Shown here one piece after another: positions 35,613 through 46,059 of a DNA stretch of 64,000 nt (position 1 is its first letter; each line of letters begins with the position of its first letter). Made by a program: the position numbers and the translations under genes. The stretch covers positions 1 through 64,000 of the forward strand of contig MHAR01000071.1 in assembly GCA_001803045.1 (NCBI GenBank), given 5' to 3'. The notes under the pieces were generated by a model, which was given only the letters and a program-made list of their open reading frames with translations, had not been told where the DNA came from and ran no database searches. The DNA comes from Ignavibacteria bacterium RIFOXYB12_FULL_35_14. Its GTDB lineage: Bacteria > Bacteroidota > Ignavibacteria > Ignavibacteriales > Ignavibacteriaceae.

Positions 35613-36533
35613 ATGATTTCTCAGGAATCTGAAACGACCGGCAATTTTCAAGAATCCAAAAATACCGGAAAAGTAAAAAAAATATTAGTTCGATTGTTTT
35701 TGGTAATTCTCCTCACTTTTTTCCTGGCGATATTTGTAAAAGCTTTTTTCATTGAAGCATTTAAGATTCCCACCAACTCCATGGCTGAAACAATTCTCTC
35801 CGGTGATTTTGTCCTAGTAAATAAATTTGTTTATTCCATTCAAACCCCTTCTACATTGCCCTTAACGAACATAAAGATTCCAAGATTAAAATTAATTTCC
35901 TTTCGAAAACCGATGAGAAATGAAGTAATCGTTTTCCAATTTCCAGGCAACCAAAATGAAATTCATCCTTCGCAAGATATTACGCTTGTAAAAAGATTAG
36001 TCGGACTTCCAGGGGACAATGTTTGGATTATTGATAAGGAAGTGATAGTGAATAATTCACGTTTCGAAATTCCGCCGAAAGCGATTATTAAGAAAGAAGA
36101 ATCTCAAAATTATGGCGAAGCAGATGATCGTATTTTCCAAAAAGGAAAGAATTGGAACAAAGATTACTTCGGTCCTTTAGTTGTTCCTAAGATTGGAATG
36201 AAGATTGAGATCAATTCTAGAAATATTAATGATTGGGAAACTATAATCAATCGTGAATTCGGAAAGAAAGTCGTAAGCAAAGAAGGCAGCGTTATTATGA
36301 TCAATGGTAAACCTTCACGTCAATACATTTTCACTAAAAATTATTATTTTGTTTTAGGTGATAACAGAGATCATAGCTCAGACAGCCGGTATTGGGGTTT
36401 CATTCGGGAAGATTTGATAATCGGAAGGGCGGAGATTATTTATTGGTCAGTAAAATCCACATTTGATTTTTCAAATCTTGCTGAGATATTTGGCTCCATA
36501 AGATTTAACCGTATTCTTAGAAGAGTGGAATAG
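35613..36533 (+). CDS. lepB: Signal peptidase I
   Basis: The 306-residue protein has one N-terminal transmembrane helix (residues about 25-47) and the type I signal peptidase boxes. The serine box is FKIPTNSMAETILSGDFV (Ser near residue 54), the lysine box is DITLVKRLVGLPGD, and box E is LGDNRDHSSDSRYWG. It cleaves signal peptides on the periplasmic side, such as those of the secreted proteins in this window. An insertion between boxes makes it longer than minimal enzymes. Confidence 0.95.
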   Translation: MISQESETTGNFQESKNTGKVKKILVRLFLVILLTFFLAIFVKAFFIEAFKIPTNSMAETILSGDFVLVNKFVYSIQTPSTLPLTNIKIPRLKLISFRKPMRNEVIVFQFPGNQNEIHPSQDITLVKRLVGLPGDNVWIIDKEVIVNNSRFEIPPKAIIKKEESQNYGEADDRIFQKGKNWNKDYFGPLVVPKIGMKIEINSRNINDWETIINREFGKKVVSKEGSVIMINGKPSRQYIFTKNYYFVLGDNRDHSSDSRYWGFIREDLIIGRAEIIYWSVKSTFDFSNLAEIFGSIRFNRILRRVE

Positions 36534-36594
36534 AATTAAGAATAATATTTAATCATGTTGGATAAAATTTATTTACCTAAATCTTTTCAAATAA

Positions 36595-38715
36595 ATGAAT
36601 CAGACCAAAAAATGCTTTGTGAAACTTTGTGTCTTTAGGTCTTCGTGGCGAGTGCCTAAGAACTATAAGTCAAGCGACATAATTATTTGCCACCAAGCCA
36701 TAAACACTCGAAGAAATATTATTTTAAGGTCAATCTCATTAGGATGGATATTTTTTTTCTTGTTCTTTATTTCATCATCATTCGCACAAAATAAATACTA
36801 CATCTATTTCAAGGATAAAGGAATAACTGCTAATCAATCGTTAAATAAATTTAGTATTAAATATCAGGAAGCACTAGAGAATTTATCTGAGCGAAGCATT
36901 GAGCGCCGTATTAAGAACATGGGCGAAGAAAAGATAATCACTTATGAAGATTTGCCGATTCAACAACACTACATTAATGATCTGATTACTTTGGGAATTA
37001 AGATTGAGAATAGATTAACATGGTTCAACTCCGTTACTGCTTATCTTGATGAATCCCGGGAAAATATTTTACTTACGCTTCCGTTTATTGATAGAATCGA
37101 ACCAGTAAGAGTTTTCAAATTCAAAAAAGAAGAAATTATTCCAACTAATTATTTAGTAAAAGAATCATCGAGCCAGGATCAAATAAATTATGGTTCATCA
37201 TTTACTCACCTAAATCTTTCGAATATTCCACAAGTACATGCAAAAGGAATTAATGGAAACGGAATAATTATCGGCATTCTTGATTCGGGCTTTAAATGGA
37301 AGGAACATGAATCGCTTATTAATGCAAATGTTATTGATGAATATGATTTTATTTTCAAAGATTCGATTACTTCGAACCAGGCCGGCGATCAATCCAACCA
37401 GCATGACCACGGAACAGTTGTGTTTTCGGTAATTGGTGGTTACAAAGATAGTGTTCTAATCGGAGCAGCATTTGGTTCTTCATTTATTTTAGCAAAAACA
37501 GAGGACATGAGAAGTGAAACACATGTCGAGGAAGATAACTATGCGGCTGCACTTATTTGGATGGAATCTCTTGGTGTGGATATTACCACCAGTTCGCTCG
37601 GATATAGTGAATTTGATGACTCGGTTTTTTCGTATAAATATTCCGATATGAATGGAAAAACTACAATTGTTACGAAAGCTGCTGAGTTAGCATTCCAGCG
37701 AGGAGTTGTAACAATAAGTGCTGCGGGTAATGAGGGAAATACTTCTTGGTTTCGGATAGTTGCTCCAGCTGATGGTTTTAATACAATTGGAGTGGGAGCA
37801 GTTAATCAAAATAACATACTCGCAAGTTTTAGTTCAAGAGGTCCGTCTTTTGACGGAAGAACAAAACCGGAAGTTGTTGCACAAGGTGTTTCAGTTTTTT
37901 CAGCATCAGCTTTTAGTTTTAATGCTTATGGTTATGCAAATGGAACTTCTCTCTCAACTCCTATTGCTGCAGGTGTTGCATCGCTTTTACTGTCAGCTCA
38001 CCCCCATTTAAAGAATACCCAGGTGAGAAATATTTTGATAGAGACTGCTGATAATTCATCCTCGCCTAATGATGAAAAGGGATACGGTCTAATTTCTGCA
38101 AAGAAGGCAATTTCCTTTCCGAATCTTGAGGAGATAAATAATCAATATAAAATTCATAAAATATTTTTTAATGATATCGGGGTTGAATCCAACAGTGTTA
38201 AGTTTAATTATTCCACAAATGGAAAGGATTATTCGCCACAAGCCATGACTTTTGATGGATCAATGAAGTTTATAACTGAAATTCCATTGCTTACAAATGG
38301 GCAAATGGTTGATGTATTTTTTACTTACAAAGACAGTGTGGGTAACGAACAGAGAGAACCAAGTAACAATACTACCTACAAGTTTAAATATGGTGAATTA
38401 AATGTTTATCATAATTTGAGCGTTCCTGTACCTTATGATTACGGGATACTGAGTCAGAATTATCCAAATCCTTTCAATAACAAGACCATAATAAAATTTA
38501 AATCAGCATTAGTTGAACCCGCCGAAATAATTATCATTGATGCTATTGGTCAAAAAGTAAAGACACTATTTAAAGGATTAACAAAATCTGGTGAAAACTT
38601 TGTGCAATGGGATGGAATTACTGATTTAGGACCCACAGCGTCGAGCGGAGTATATTTGTACATCTTAAAAATTGGCGGCAAGAAGTACGGGAAAAAGATG
38701 ATCCTCCTGCGATAA
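36595..38715 (+). CDS. Subtilisin-family (S8) protease with T9SS sorting domain
   Basis: The 706-residue precursor has a signal peptide near residues 46-64 (ending SSSFAQ). The S8 catalytic triad is Asp near 229 (GILDSGFK), His near 272 (HDHGT) and Ser near 452 (NGTSLSTP). A beta-rich region and a C-terminal type IX secretion sorting domain follow (SQNYPNPFNNKTIIKF ... GVYLYILKIGGKKYGKKMILLR). It is likely exported through T9SS and anchored or released at the surface. The first 35 or so codons lie in a palindromic repeat, so the start is uncertain. Confidence 0.9.
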   Translation: MNQTKKCFVKLCVFRSSWRVPKNYKSSDIIICHQAINTRRNIILRSISLGWIFFFLFFISSSFAQNKYYIYFKDKGITANQSLNKFSIKYQEALENLSERSIERRIKNMGEEKIITYEDLPIQQHYINDLITLGIKIENRLTWFNSVTAYLDESRENILLTLPFIDRIEPVRVFKFKKEEIIPTNYLVKESSSQDQINYGSSFTHLNLSNIPQVHAKGINGNGIIIGILDSGFKWKEHESLINANVIDEYDFIFKDSITSNQAGDQSNQHDHGTVVFSVIGGYKDSVLIGAAFGSSFILAKTEDMRSETHVEEDNYAAALIWMESLGVDITTSSLGYSEFDDSVFSYKYSDMNGKTTIVTKAAELAFQRGVVTISAAGNEGNTSWFRIVAPADGFNTIGVGAVNQNNILASFSSRGPSFDGRTKPEVVAQGVSVFSASAFSFNAYGYANGTSLSTPIAAGVASLLLSAHPHLKNTQVRNILIETADNSSSPNDEKGYGLISAKKAISFPNLEEINNQYKIHKIFFNDIGVESNSVKFNYSTNGKDYSPQAMTFDGSMKFITEIPLLTNGQMVDVFFTYKDSVGNEQREPSNNTTYKFKYGELNVYHNLSVPVPYDYGILSQNYPNPFNNKTIIKFKSALVEPAEIIIIDAIGQKVKTLFKGLTKSGENFVQWDGITDLGPTASSGVYLYILKIGGKKYGKKMILLR
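36608..36715. repeat. CTTTGTG/CTTCGTGGC palindromic repeat overlapping the protease start
   Basis: CTTTGTGAAACTTTGTGTC and CTTCGTGGCGAG on the left are mirrored by GCCACCAAG and ACACTCGAAG on the right. It is related in word content to the repeat at 15838-15955. It supplies the apparent N-terminal codons of the subtilase. Confidence 0.6.
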
Positions 38716-38773
38716 ATCTCCGGTGGACAGGTTTTGCTTAAATAAGAATTAGAATACCTGTTTCCTAAGATAT

Positions 38774-38813
38774 GCCAGTCCGCATCTGCGGATTAAAATC
38801 TGGCAATTCTTTT
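38774..38813 (+). terminator. Putative hairpin terminator after the subtilase gene
   Basis: GCCAG/CTGGC outer arms enclose the perfect TCCGCA-TC-TGCGGA hairpin, and a T-rich tail follows. It lies about 60 bases after the protease stop. It could equally be an intergenic repeat. Confidence 0.5.
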
Positions 38814-38848
38814 GTATGTTATGGAAAAATTAAATTAATGAGATTTCT

Positions 38849-39490
38849 ATGAACAGAAGTTTATTTCCTTCCCAGAAAAATTACTTGCAAAAATTTAACA
38901 AAGAAGAAGATTCACTTGTGCTCGAAATGGAAAAGTTTGCTGCTGAACATAAAATTCCGATTCTTTATCCCGAAGCTGCGTTATTTCTTGAACAACTTAT
39001 TCTCTTAACACGCCCTAAAAGAGTGCTGGAAATTGGAACTGCCATTGCTTATTCATCAATCAGAATGGCAAGACAGCTTCGGAAGAAGGGAATAATTCAA
39101 ACTATCGAAAAGAGTGAGGATAACATTAAGTTAGCTGCAGAGTATGTGAAGCGGTCAGGTTATGATGATAAGATAGAAATCATCAAGGGAGATGCAATAG
39201 ATCTTCTTCCAGCAATGAATAAAAAATATGATTTGATTTTTTTAGATGCCGACAAAGAAGATTACAAAAGACTTTTTGAGTACTGTATCATTCTGCTAAA
39301 AAAAGGCGGGATTATTTTTATTGATAATCTTCTCTGGCATGGGTATGCCGCTTCAAAGGAAGTTCCCAAGGAATATAAAACATCTACTAAGCTGATTCGA
39401 GAATTCAATAAATTATTCACCTCGCAGGCAAATCTAAAAACATCAGTTCTGCCGATAGGTGATGGAATCGGTTTAGGAATAAAAATTTAG
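38849..39490 (+). CDS. SAM-dependent O-methyltransferase
   Basis: The 213-residue protein matches the catechol-O-methyltransferase-like family. RVLEIGTAIAYSSIRMAR is the SAM loop, IQTIEKSEDNIKLA holds the acidic ribose ligand, and DLIFLDADKEDYKRLF and FIDNLLWHGYA contain the Asp metal ligands. The substrate is unknown; members methylate small phenolics or tRNA hydroxyuridine (TrmR). It is probably cotranscribed with the next gene. Confidence 0.88.
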   Translation: MNRSLFPSQKNYLQKFNKEEDSLVLEMEKFAAEHKIPILYPEAALFLEQLILLTRPKRVLEIGTAIAYSSIRMARQLRKKGIIQTIEKSEDNIKLAAEYVKRSGYDDKIEIIKGDAIDLLPAMNKKYDLIFLDADKEDYKRLFEYCIILLKKGGIIFIDNLLWHGYAASKEVPKEYKTSTKLIREFNKLFTSQANLKTSVLPIGDGIGLGIKI

Positions 39491-39505
39491 ATAATCTGAT
39501 ACCAC

Positions 39506-39946
39506 ATGGACAATAAAATAAATTATAACGCCTCAGAATTTTTTATTGAAGTCGAAAAATTCTCAAAGCAATTATTAAATCGAAAAGCAGAAATGATCGT
39601 AATTTATGATGCTGCGATTGATTCGAATCAAATGAATATTTTTCGCGATTTATGTTTCATTGCAAAATATCTAATTGGAATGATGCGTGTGCTGAAAGAG
39701 GGCGGAAACAATCCCCAGGTAAACAGTCTCGATCATGTTAAGAAAGATTTTTCTTCCAACCTGACTAAGGCCATTAATCAAATACGACAGATTATTGTTG
39801 ATGTAGACGAATCTCAAAAGAAATATTTTGAAGAAGAATTCTTCCTCAGATCATATACCGGGTTAACCAATCTTAACGAACTTTTAGCCGACCTTGAAAG
39901 CGTAAAGTTATATTTGAATTATATTAAAAGAGAAAAGAAAAACTAA
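39506..39946 (+). CDS. Conserved-looking helical protein of unknown function
   Basis: The 146-residue protein is predicted almost wholly helical (FFIEVEKFSKQLLNRKAEMIVIYDAAI, then NLTKAINQIRQIIVDVDESQKKYFEEEFF). It has no signal peptide, membrane helix or cysteine motif. It starts 15 bases after the methyltransferase gene on the same strand. No family is recognised. Confidence 0.6.
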   Translation: MDNKINYNASEFFIEVEKFSKQLLNRKAEMIVIYDAAIDSNQMNIFRDLCFIAKYLIGMMRVLKEGGNNPQVNSLDHVKKDFSSNLTKAINQIRQIIVDVDESQKKYFEEEFFLRSYTGLTNLNELLADLESVKLYLNYIKREKKN

Positions 39947-39971
39947 TTCTTCAGCCGGTTAGCAATAAGAA

Positions 39972-40424
39972 TTACTTAGCTAGCCACTTTTCCATTGCTC
40001 CTAATAGATTTGTCATGGCGTAAATCAGCGGTTTATGCTGAGATAATTCAATATTTTCTAAAAGCTCTTTATGGATATTTACATAAGCATGATCAAGCTT
40101 TTGGACAAGCTGCGCTCCTTTTTTTGAAAGAGTAACATCCATATTTCTTCGATCAGAGGGATTGATTTCTCTTTCTGTATAACCTTTTGCAACTAATCCA
40201 TCAATAATGCGTGTCAATCGGCTGGCGCTTAAATTCATTCTTTTTGCAATGGTCTTATTATTTACAGTCTCCTTTTTCTCGAACAACTTCAAACATCTGA
40301 ACTCAGCTTGAGTTAGACCGTATTGTTCAGCAAGAATGCTCTCTTTTTGCTGGCAGGTTGAGAGTAGTGTGAATGTTAAATTTGCAAGACGACTTGCATC
40401 TTTCTCTATTTCATCTTCTTTCAT
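39972..40424 (-). CDS. MarR family transcriptional regulator
   Basis: The 150-residue winged-helix protein shows the MarR layout: an N-terminal dimerisation helix, LTQAEFRCLKLF, the recognition region NKTIAKRMNLSASRLTRIIDGLVAKGYTEREINPSDRRNMDVTLSKKG (helix and wing with D-R-R), and a C-terminal helix. It probably represses itself or a neighbour in response to a small ligand. No conserved target gene is adjacent. Confidence 0.9.
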   Translation of the reverse strand: MKEDEIEKDASRLANLTFTLLSTCQQKESILAEQYGLTQAEFRCLKLFEKKETVNNKTIAKRMNLSASRLTRIIDGLVAKGYTEREINPSDRRNMDVTLSKKGAQLVQKLDHAYVNIHKELLENIELSQHKPLIYAMTNLLGAMEKWLAK

Positions 40425-40516
40425 ATTATTGTTCTCCTAAATATTGTTGTTTGCTTTTAACAAATATCGGCAGTTCGAACAATTTTAGCAAGCAATATTT
40501 CTTTTGATTTAAAAAA

Positions 40517-41137
40517 TTATTTATAAATTATTTCATCTTTTACAGCAATAACAACTTCACCTTTGAGTATTTCCATCATTTTAGACTTTATTTTCCCTAA
40601 AAGTTCAAAGGGGATTTGAAGTTTAAAGCTTATTTCCGAATTATAAACGGTCTCTACAACTTTTATTTGATTAGAGGCGAGAACACTTTTTAATTTATTA
40701 AAAGAAGCAAGAGGCAGCTTCATTTCTGCTTGAAGAAAAGGTTTTTTAGTTATAATGTTAGATTCAGAGAGTACCTGAAAGGCGACTGAATAGTATGCTT
40801 TCCCAAGCGAACCAATTCCCAATTTAGTTCCGCCAAAATATCTAATTACAACTAACAGGCAGTTCTCAAGTCCAAAATGATTAATGGCATTTAATATTCT
40901 AATACCCGCCGTTCCGGAAGGTTCTCCGGCATCTGAGAATTTTGATTTTCCAGATAATAACCGGTAAGCGTAACAGAGATGAGATGCATCGTAATGTATT
41001 TTTTTCAGGTTGATCAAGATATTAGCAACTTCATCTTTGTTACCAACTGGGTATGCTTTTGCTAGAAAAATTGATTTTTTTTCTTTCAGATCGCTTTTGA
41101 TGTAACTCTTCAGAGTTTTATAAGGTTGAATTTTCAT
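40517..41137 (-). CDS. YigZ/IMPACT family protein
   Basis: The 206-residue protein has the UPF0029 N-terminal domain with KKSIFLAKAYPV, DASHLCYAYRL, FSDAGEPSGTAGIRIL and VVIRYFGGTKLGIGSLGKAY. A ferredoxin-like C-terminal domain follows. IMPACT-type proteins are linked to translation control through interaction with GCN1-like factors in eukaryotes; the bacterial role is unclear. Confidence 0.9.
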   Translation of the reverse strand: MKIQPYKTLKSYIKSDLKEKKSIFLAKAYPVGNKDEVANILINLKKIHYDASHLCYAYRLLSGKSKFSDAGEPSGTAGIRILNAINHFGLENCLLVVIRYFGGTKLGIGSLGKAYYSVAFQVLSESNIITKKPFLQAEMKLPLASFNKLKSVLASNQIKVVETVYNSEISFKLQIPFELLGKIKSKMMEILKGEVVIAVKDEIIYK

Positions 41138-41244
41138 CTAAATGATACAGATTAAACAAAAAAGGTAAATGATGCACGTCAATATAAATTGAATATATGA
41201 ATACCTATAGGTAAAATAACAATTCGAATAAAAATAATTTTGAT

Positions 41245-44070
41245 TTGGAAAAAGAAAAAATAATTATCAGAGGTGCTCGCGAGCATAACCTCAAGAACAT
41301 CGATCTTGAGATCCCACGCAATTCACTTTCTGTAATAACAGGTTTATCCGGTTCCGGGAAATCTTCTTTAGCTTTTGATACTATTTATGCTGAAGGGCAA
41401 AGAAGATATATCGAATCACTTTCGGCGTACGCAAGACAATTTCTTGATATGCTAGAAAAACCAGATGTTGATTTGATTGAAGGATTGAGTCCGGCAATCT
41501 CGATTGAACAAAAAACCACATCGGGGAATCCACGTTCAACAGTTGGTACCATTACAGAAATTTACGACTATCTTCGTCTGCTTTATGCGCGGCTTGGAAT
41601 TCCTAAATGCTACAATTGCGGTAATCCTGTCACAAAGCAAAGTTCAGAACAAATAGTAGGAACAATTCTAACAAATCTTTCCGGCAAGAAAATTGCAATT
41701 TTATCTCCAGTTGTAAGAGGAAGAAAAGGTCACTATCGCGAGCTTTTTGAAGAAATTCTATCGGATGGTTTTTTACGTGTAAGAATTGATAACGAGATTC
41801 AAGAAATTACAAAAGGATTTCATGTTGATAGGTATAAAATTCATAACATAGAAATTGTAATTGATAGGTTATCAGTAAGTGCGGCATCGAGAAGCCGGCT
41901 TTCGGAGTCAGTTGATGTTGCTTTGAATTATGGAAATGGAATAGTCGTAATCAATGATGGCAGTCAAGATTACGTATACAGCAGGCATCTGGCATGCATA
42001 AAATGCGGAATTAGTTATCAGGAATTAGCTCCCAATTCTTTTTCTTTCAATTCACCCTATGGCTCTTGTAAAGATTGCCAGGGTTTAGGTGAAAAGAAAG
42101 AGTTAGATATTAATTTGATAATTCCGGATAGAGATAAAACGATTAACGAAGAGGGATTAGCACCTCTCGGAAAGCCAAGAAACATTTGGTTCTTTAATCA
42201 GCTTTCAGCAGTTTCCCAAACTTTAGGTTTTAACTATGATACAAAACTTAAAGACTTAAGCCCGTATCAGCTTGAATTTTTACTTCACGGCAGTAAAGAA
42301 AAAATGGCTTTCACATATACCTATGGTGGTGGTAAACCTGTTACCTACCTGCATCGATTTTCGGGATTATTCGGATATCTTAAAAATTATTATCAAACCA
42401 CCAGCTCTAATAATATTCGTGAGTGGGTTGAATCCTTCATGAACACAGTTACTTGTCCAATTTGCAATGGTGGACGATTAAAAAAGGAATCTCTTTCTGT
42501 AAATTTTCAAGGAAAGAATATTAGCGAAGTAACATCATTATCAATTTTACAAAGTGAAGAGTTTTTTCGAAAAGTAAAATTAAGCGGCAGAGAATCCATT
42601 GTTGCTAAACCAATTCTAAAGGAGATTACTTCTCGAATAAAATTCTTACTTAATGTTGGTTTAGATTATTTAACCTTAAATAGATCTGCAAGAACACTTT
42701 CCGGCGGTGAATCGCAAAGAATCAGATTAGCTACTCAGATAGGTTCACAGCTTGCAGGTGTTCTTTATGTATTAGATGAGCCGAGCATCGGACTTCATCA
42801 AAGTGATAATGTTAAACTGATTAATTCTTTAAAAGATTTACGGGATTTGGGCAATACCATCATTGTTGTTGAGCATGATCGCGAAACTATTGAAAGCTCA
42901 GATTATATGGTTGACTTAGGCCCGGGTGCTGGTGAACACGGTGGTGAGGTTTGTATTTCAGGTGAAACTAAAAAACTAATTTCTTCAACGAACGGTTTTA
43001 ATTCCTTAACACTATCATATCTTAAAAACAGAAACGAGATTCCTCTGCCTTTAGAAAGAAGAAATGGAACCGGCAGCTTTATAGAATTGATTGGCGCAGC
43101 AGGTAATAATCTCAGAAATATTGATTTGAAAATCCCTCTTGGAACGTTAACGCTTATAACAGGAGTCAGCGGTTCGGGTAAATCCTCTCTTGTGAATGAA
43201 ACGTTAGTGAAAATTTTAATGAACAAACTTTATAAATCCAAGATGGTTCCGCTGCCGTTCAAGACAATTAAAGGTCTTGAAAATATTGACAAGGTAATTG
43301 AAATAGACCAGTCACCGATTGGGCGTACTCCCCGGTCAAATCCCGCAACATACACAGGACTTTTTACTCACATCCGGGATTTATATTCGCAGCTTCCCGA
43401 ATCTAAGATGAGAGGATACTCAACAGGAAGATTCAGCTTTAATGTTCCAAGCGGAAGATGTGAGGAATGTGGGGGAGATGGCTTACGTAAAATCGAGATG
43501 AATTTTTTACCAAATGTTTATGTGACTTGCGAGGTTTGCCGTGGAAAACGATACAACCGCGAAACCCTCGAAGTGTTGTATAAGACTAAATCAATTTCCG
43601 ATGTGTTAGATATGCGTGTTGACGAAGCTCTTGACTTTTTTGAAGACCTTCCACGGATAAAAAGAAAAATAAAAGCAATTCATGATGTTGGTTTGGGCTA
43701 TATTAAATTGGGGCAGCAGGCAACCACACTTTCCGGAGGAGAAGCACAAAGAGTTAAGCTTGCTACCGAACTTAGTAAAATAAGTACCGGAAAAACTCTT
43801 TATGTTCTGGATGAACCTACAACAGGCTTGCACTTTGAAGATGTAAGAATACTATTAGGTGTTTTGGATAAGCTTGTTCAGAAAGGAAATACAGTTGTGG
43901 TTGTTGAGCATAATCTTGATGTAATCAAAACAGCGGATTGGATAATTGATCTTGGTCCCGGAGGCGGCGATAAGGGCGGCTGGATAATTGCTGAAGGAAC
44001 TCCCGAACAAATCTCTAAAAGCCGGAAAAGTCTTACAGGACAATTTATTAGGAAAGTTTTGCATTCTTAA
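41245..44070 (+). CDS. uvrA: Excinuclease ABC subunit A
   Basis: This 941-residue DNA damage sensor of nucleotide excision repair has two ABC ATPase modules. Module one has Walker [10 protein letters not shown], a zinc module with CYNCG and CIKCG...CKDC pairs, and [12 protein letters not shown]. Module two has GVSGSGKSS, the CEECGGDG...[10 protein letters not shown] zinc finger and [12 protein letters not shown]. It loads UvrB onto lesions. The start is TTG at 41245. No LexA-type operator was recognised upstream. Confidence 0.97.
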   Translation: MEKEKIIIRGAREHNLKNIDLEIPRNSLSVITGLSGSGKSSLAFDTIYAEGQRRYIESLSAYARQFLDMLEKPDVDLIEGLSPAISIEQKTTSGNPRSTVGTITEIYDYLRLLYARLGIPKCYNCGNPVTKQSSEQIVGTILTNLSGKKIAILSPVVRGRKGHYRELFEEILSDGFLRVRIDNEIQEITKGFHVDRYKIHNIEIVIDRLSVSAASRSRLSESVDVALNYGNGIVVINDGSQDYVYSRHLACIKCGISYQELAPNSFSFNSPYGSCKDCQGLGEKKELDINLIIPDRDKTINEEGLAPLGKPRNIWFFNQLSAVSQTLGFNYDTKLKDLSPYQLEFLLHGSKEKMAFTYTYGGGKPVTYLHRFSGLFGYLKNYYQTTSSNNIREWVESFMNTVTCPICNGGRLKKESLSVNFQGKNISEVTSLSILQSEEFFRKVKLSGRESIVAKPILKEITSRIKFLLNVGLDYLTLNRSARTLSGGESQRIRLATQIGSQLAGVLYVLDEPSIGLHQSDNVKLINSLKDLRDLGNTIIVVEHDRETIESSDYMVDLGPGAGEHGGEVCISGETKKLISSTNGFNSLTLSYLKNRNEIPLPLERRNGTGSFIELIGAAGNNLRNIDLKIPLGTLTLITGVSGSGKSSLVNETLVKILMNKLYKSKMVPLPFKTIKGLENIDKVIEIDQSPIGRTPRSNPATYTGLFTHIRDLYSQLPESKMRGYSTGRFSFNVPSGRCEECGGDGLRKIEMNFLPNVYVTCEVCRGKRYNRETLEVLYKTKSISDVLDMRVDEALDFFEDLPRIKRKIKAIHDVGLGYIKLGQQATTLSGGEAQRVKLATELSKISTGKTLYVLDEPTTGLHFEDVRILLGVLDKLVQKGNTVVVVEHNLDVIKTADWIIDLGPGGGDKGGWIIAEGTPEQISKSRKSLTGQFIRKVLHS

Positions 44071-44488
44071 TTACTAAAGCTTCAAATATTGTTTGATTAA
44101 CTACAGTTCAAAACGATTATTAAACGGAAAAACGTTTTTGTAATTAGCTGTACTAAAAGGATTTTAACTATTTCTAAATTCAATCCCTCACTTGCTTAAT
44201 TCTACTTTCCTCCCATTAAAAGAATAATCTTATTGGTATTAGAAAAAATTTTTTAATAATAAGATTGTTTTCGAATTATGAAAATAAGATAATAAGGTTG
44301 AAGGAACTTATCTTATTATGTTACGAAGGTTAATATTTTTAGTCATCTATACAGCAATTGGTGAAATATTTTTCCCAAACCTTAGTAAAACAATTAACCT
44401 AATGAAACAAAACCTTATTTCTCTTGGATGAGGAGTGGGATACAATTTTAAAACAAGAACAACTTGATATTTACTTTGGCAGTTAAAG
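44071..44488. other. Intergenic region holding repeat copy A
   Basis: There is no gene between the convergent uvrA and the Fe-S protein gene. Most of it is the nested palindromic element at 44281-44460; the remainder is featureless AT-rich sequence. Confidence 0.6.
44281..44460. repeat. Nested palindromic element, copy A
   Basis: The outer arms AATAAGGTT (44291-44299) and AACCTTATT (44411-44419) match perfectly. The inner arms GTTACGAAGGTT (44320) and AACCTTAGTAAAAC (44378) are imperfect. The tail after the right arm (CTTGGAT...GGATACAATTTTA) recurs in copy B at 49230-49420. Confidence 0.75.
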
Positions 44489-46054
44489 TTAAAACGGAAA
44501 ATCTTCCTTCAAATCTATCTTCTGTTCCAGTTTCTCGATTTTAGGTTTCTTAGCGACCAGGTGAACTGGATTTCCCTCAACATAAATTGCTTTATATGGT
44601 TTAGTTGGACAGGCATATTCACAGGCTCCACAGCCAATGCAAATATCATTATTCAATTTTGGAGCCTTTAAATTTTTGTGCGGTTCTAACATATCAACAG
44701 CCTTCGTTGGACAATGTTCCGAACAAGCACCACAAGTAGTTTCTTCTGTATAAACTATACAATTATCTTTCACAAAAACTGCTTTACCAAGCTGGCTTAG
44801 TTTCTTAGCTTCGGGTAAAATATTTTTTATGGCACCTGTAGGGCAAACTTCGCTGCAGATTACACAATCATAATTACAAAAGCTTGTGTAATAATCCATT
44901 CGTGGCTGCATCATGCCAAGAAAACCAAATTCTAAAAATGAAGGTTGAAGAACTTGTGTCGGACAAGCGCTGATGCACAAGTGGCAAGCTGTACATGAGC
45001 TTGTGAATTGAGAAATGCTTTGCGAGCCTGGCGGAGATACTGGAAACTTTTTATAAACCGGAACAGTACTTTCTTTCTTAGGGATTATTTTGATTTGAGC
45101 AATTGATAATCCCGATAAGCTGGCAAAATAAACAAGCAATGATTTTATGAATACTCTCCTTCTGTCATCATTATCAGTTTGTTGACCTAAAGTATTTGTT
45201 TTTACAGTATTCACATATACAATTCCATCTGAATGACACGCATTAAAACAATTATAACAGCTTATGCATCTGCTGAAATCGATCACTTTGTTTTTCTTAT
45301 CAATACACCCTGCTTTACATTCTCTTTCACAAAGGTTACAGCTTTTGCACGTGGATTCATCGATTGCAATCTTATAAATCGAAAACCTGGAAAATATACC
45401 AAGTAAAGTTCCAACCGGACAGATCGTGTTGCAAAACAATCTTCCTTTTTTATAAGAGAACGCTACGACTACTATAAGCACAGTTAGGCCAATAGCGACC
45501 GAAATTAAATCAATATTCTTTAGATCAGCAGGGGTTAAAAAAAACAGATTTACGCTTTCTAAAATGCCGGAAATAAAATTCCTTATGTAGAAAACGATGG
45601 GACGGACTAAGTTCGAAATGATTCTTCCGAAATTGCTGAAAGGATCAAGAAGATTTAATAAAAAGAGACTGCCGCTTATCAAGAAAATAATCGTTAAACA
45701 AAGAATGGAATATCGGATAATAGAATAAGGTTTAAGTAAGAAATGATTTTTCTTTCTTGAAATTTTTCTTGATAAGTACGATACAATATCCTGCAGTGTT
45801 CCCAGCGGGCAAATAGATGAACAGTACACTCTTCCCCAAACAAAGGTTACCGCAATAATGAAAACGAATCCGAACGTAGAAAAACCGACAACACTCAAGA
45901 ACTTTACAAGCGATGGCACAAATTGAAGGTACGTAATTACACTGGCGCTCTTAGACGTTAGCCATTCATTGATATTTAAAAAAATAATTAAAGTGGAAAT
46001 AAAAAATAAAATAGATATTAATACTCTTGCTCTCTTTAGATAGAGAAAATTCAT
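44489..46054 (-). CDS. Polytopic 4Fe-4S ferredoxin-type protein (NapH/NosR-like plus NapG-like parts)
   Basis: The 521-residue protein has an N-terminal membrane part of about five helices containing two CxxxCPxG motifs (CSSICPLGT and CNTICPVGT), as in NapH/NosR/RnfH-like electron-transfer proteins. A cluster pair follows (CKSCNLCERECKAGC and CISCYNCFNAC). After an RRRVF-preceded hydrophobic segment comes a NapG/MauM-like domain with several more CxxCxxCxxxCP sites. It looks like a fusion of quinol-side and soluble ferredoxin modules. The DUF362 gene 5 bases upstream on the same strand is a probable partner. The electron acceptor is unknown. Confidence 0.85.
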   Translation of the reverse strand: MNFLYLKRARVLISILFFISTLIIFLNINEWLTSKSASVITYLQFVPSLVKFLSVVGFSTFGFVFIIAVTFVWGRVYCSSICPLGTLQDIVSYLSRKISRKKNHFLLKPYSIIRYSILCLTIIFLISGSLFLLNLLDPFSNFGRIISNLVRPIVFYIRNFISGILESVNLFFLTPADLKNIDLISVAIGLTVLIVVVAFSYKKGRLFCNTICPVGTLLGIFSRFSIYKIAIDESTCKSCNLCERECKAGCIDKKNKVIDFSRCISCYNCFNACHSDGIVYVNTVKTNTLGQQTDNDDRRRVFIKSLLVYFASLSGLSIAQIKIIPKKESTVPVYKKFPVSPPGSQSISQFTSSCTACHLCISACPTQVLQPSFLEFGFLGMMQPRMDYYTSFCNYDCVICSEVCPTGAIKNILPEAKKLSQLGKAVFVKDNCIVYTEETTCGACSEHCPTKAVDMLEPHKNLKAPKLNNDICIGCGACEYACPTKPYKAIYVEGNPVHLVAKKPKIEKLEQKIDLKEDFPF

Positions 46055-46059
46055 AAAGC

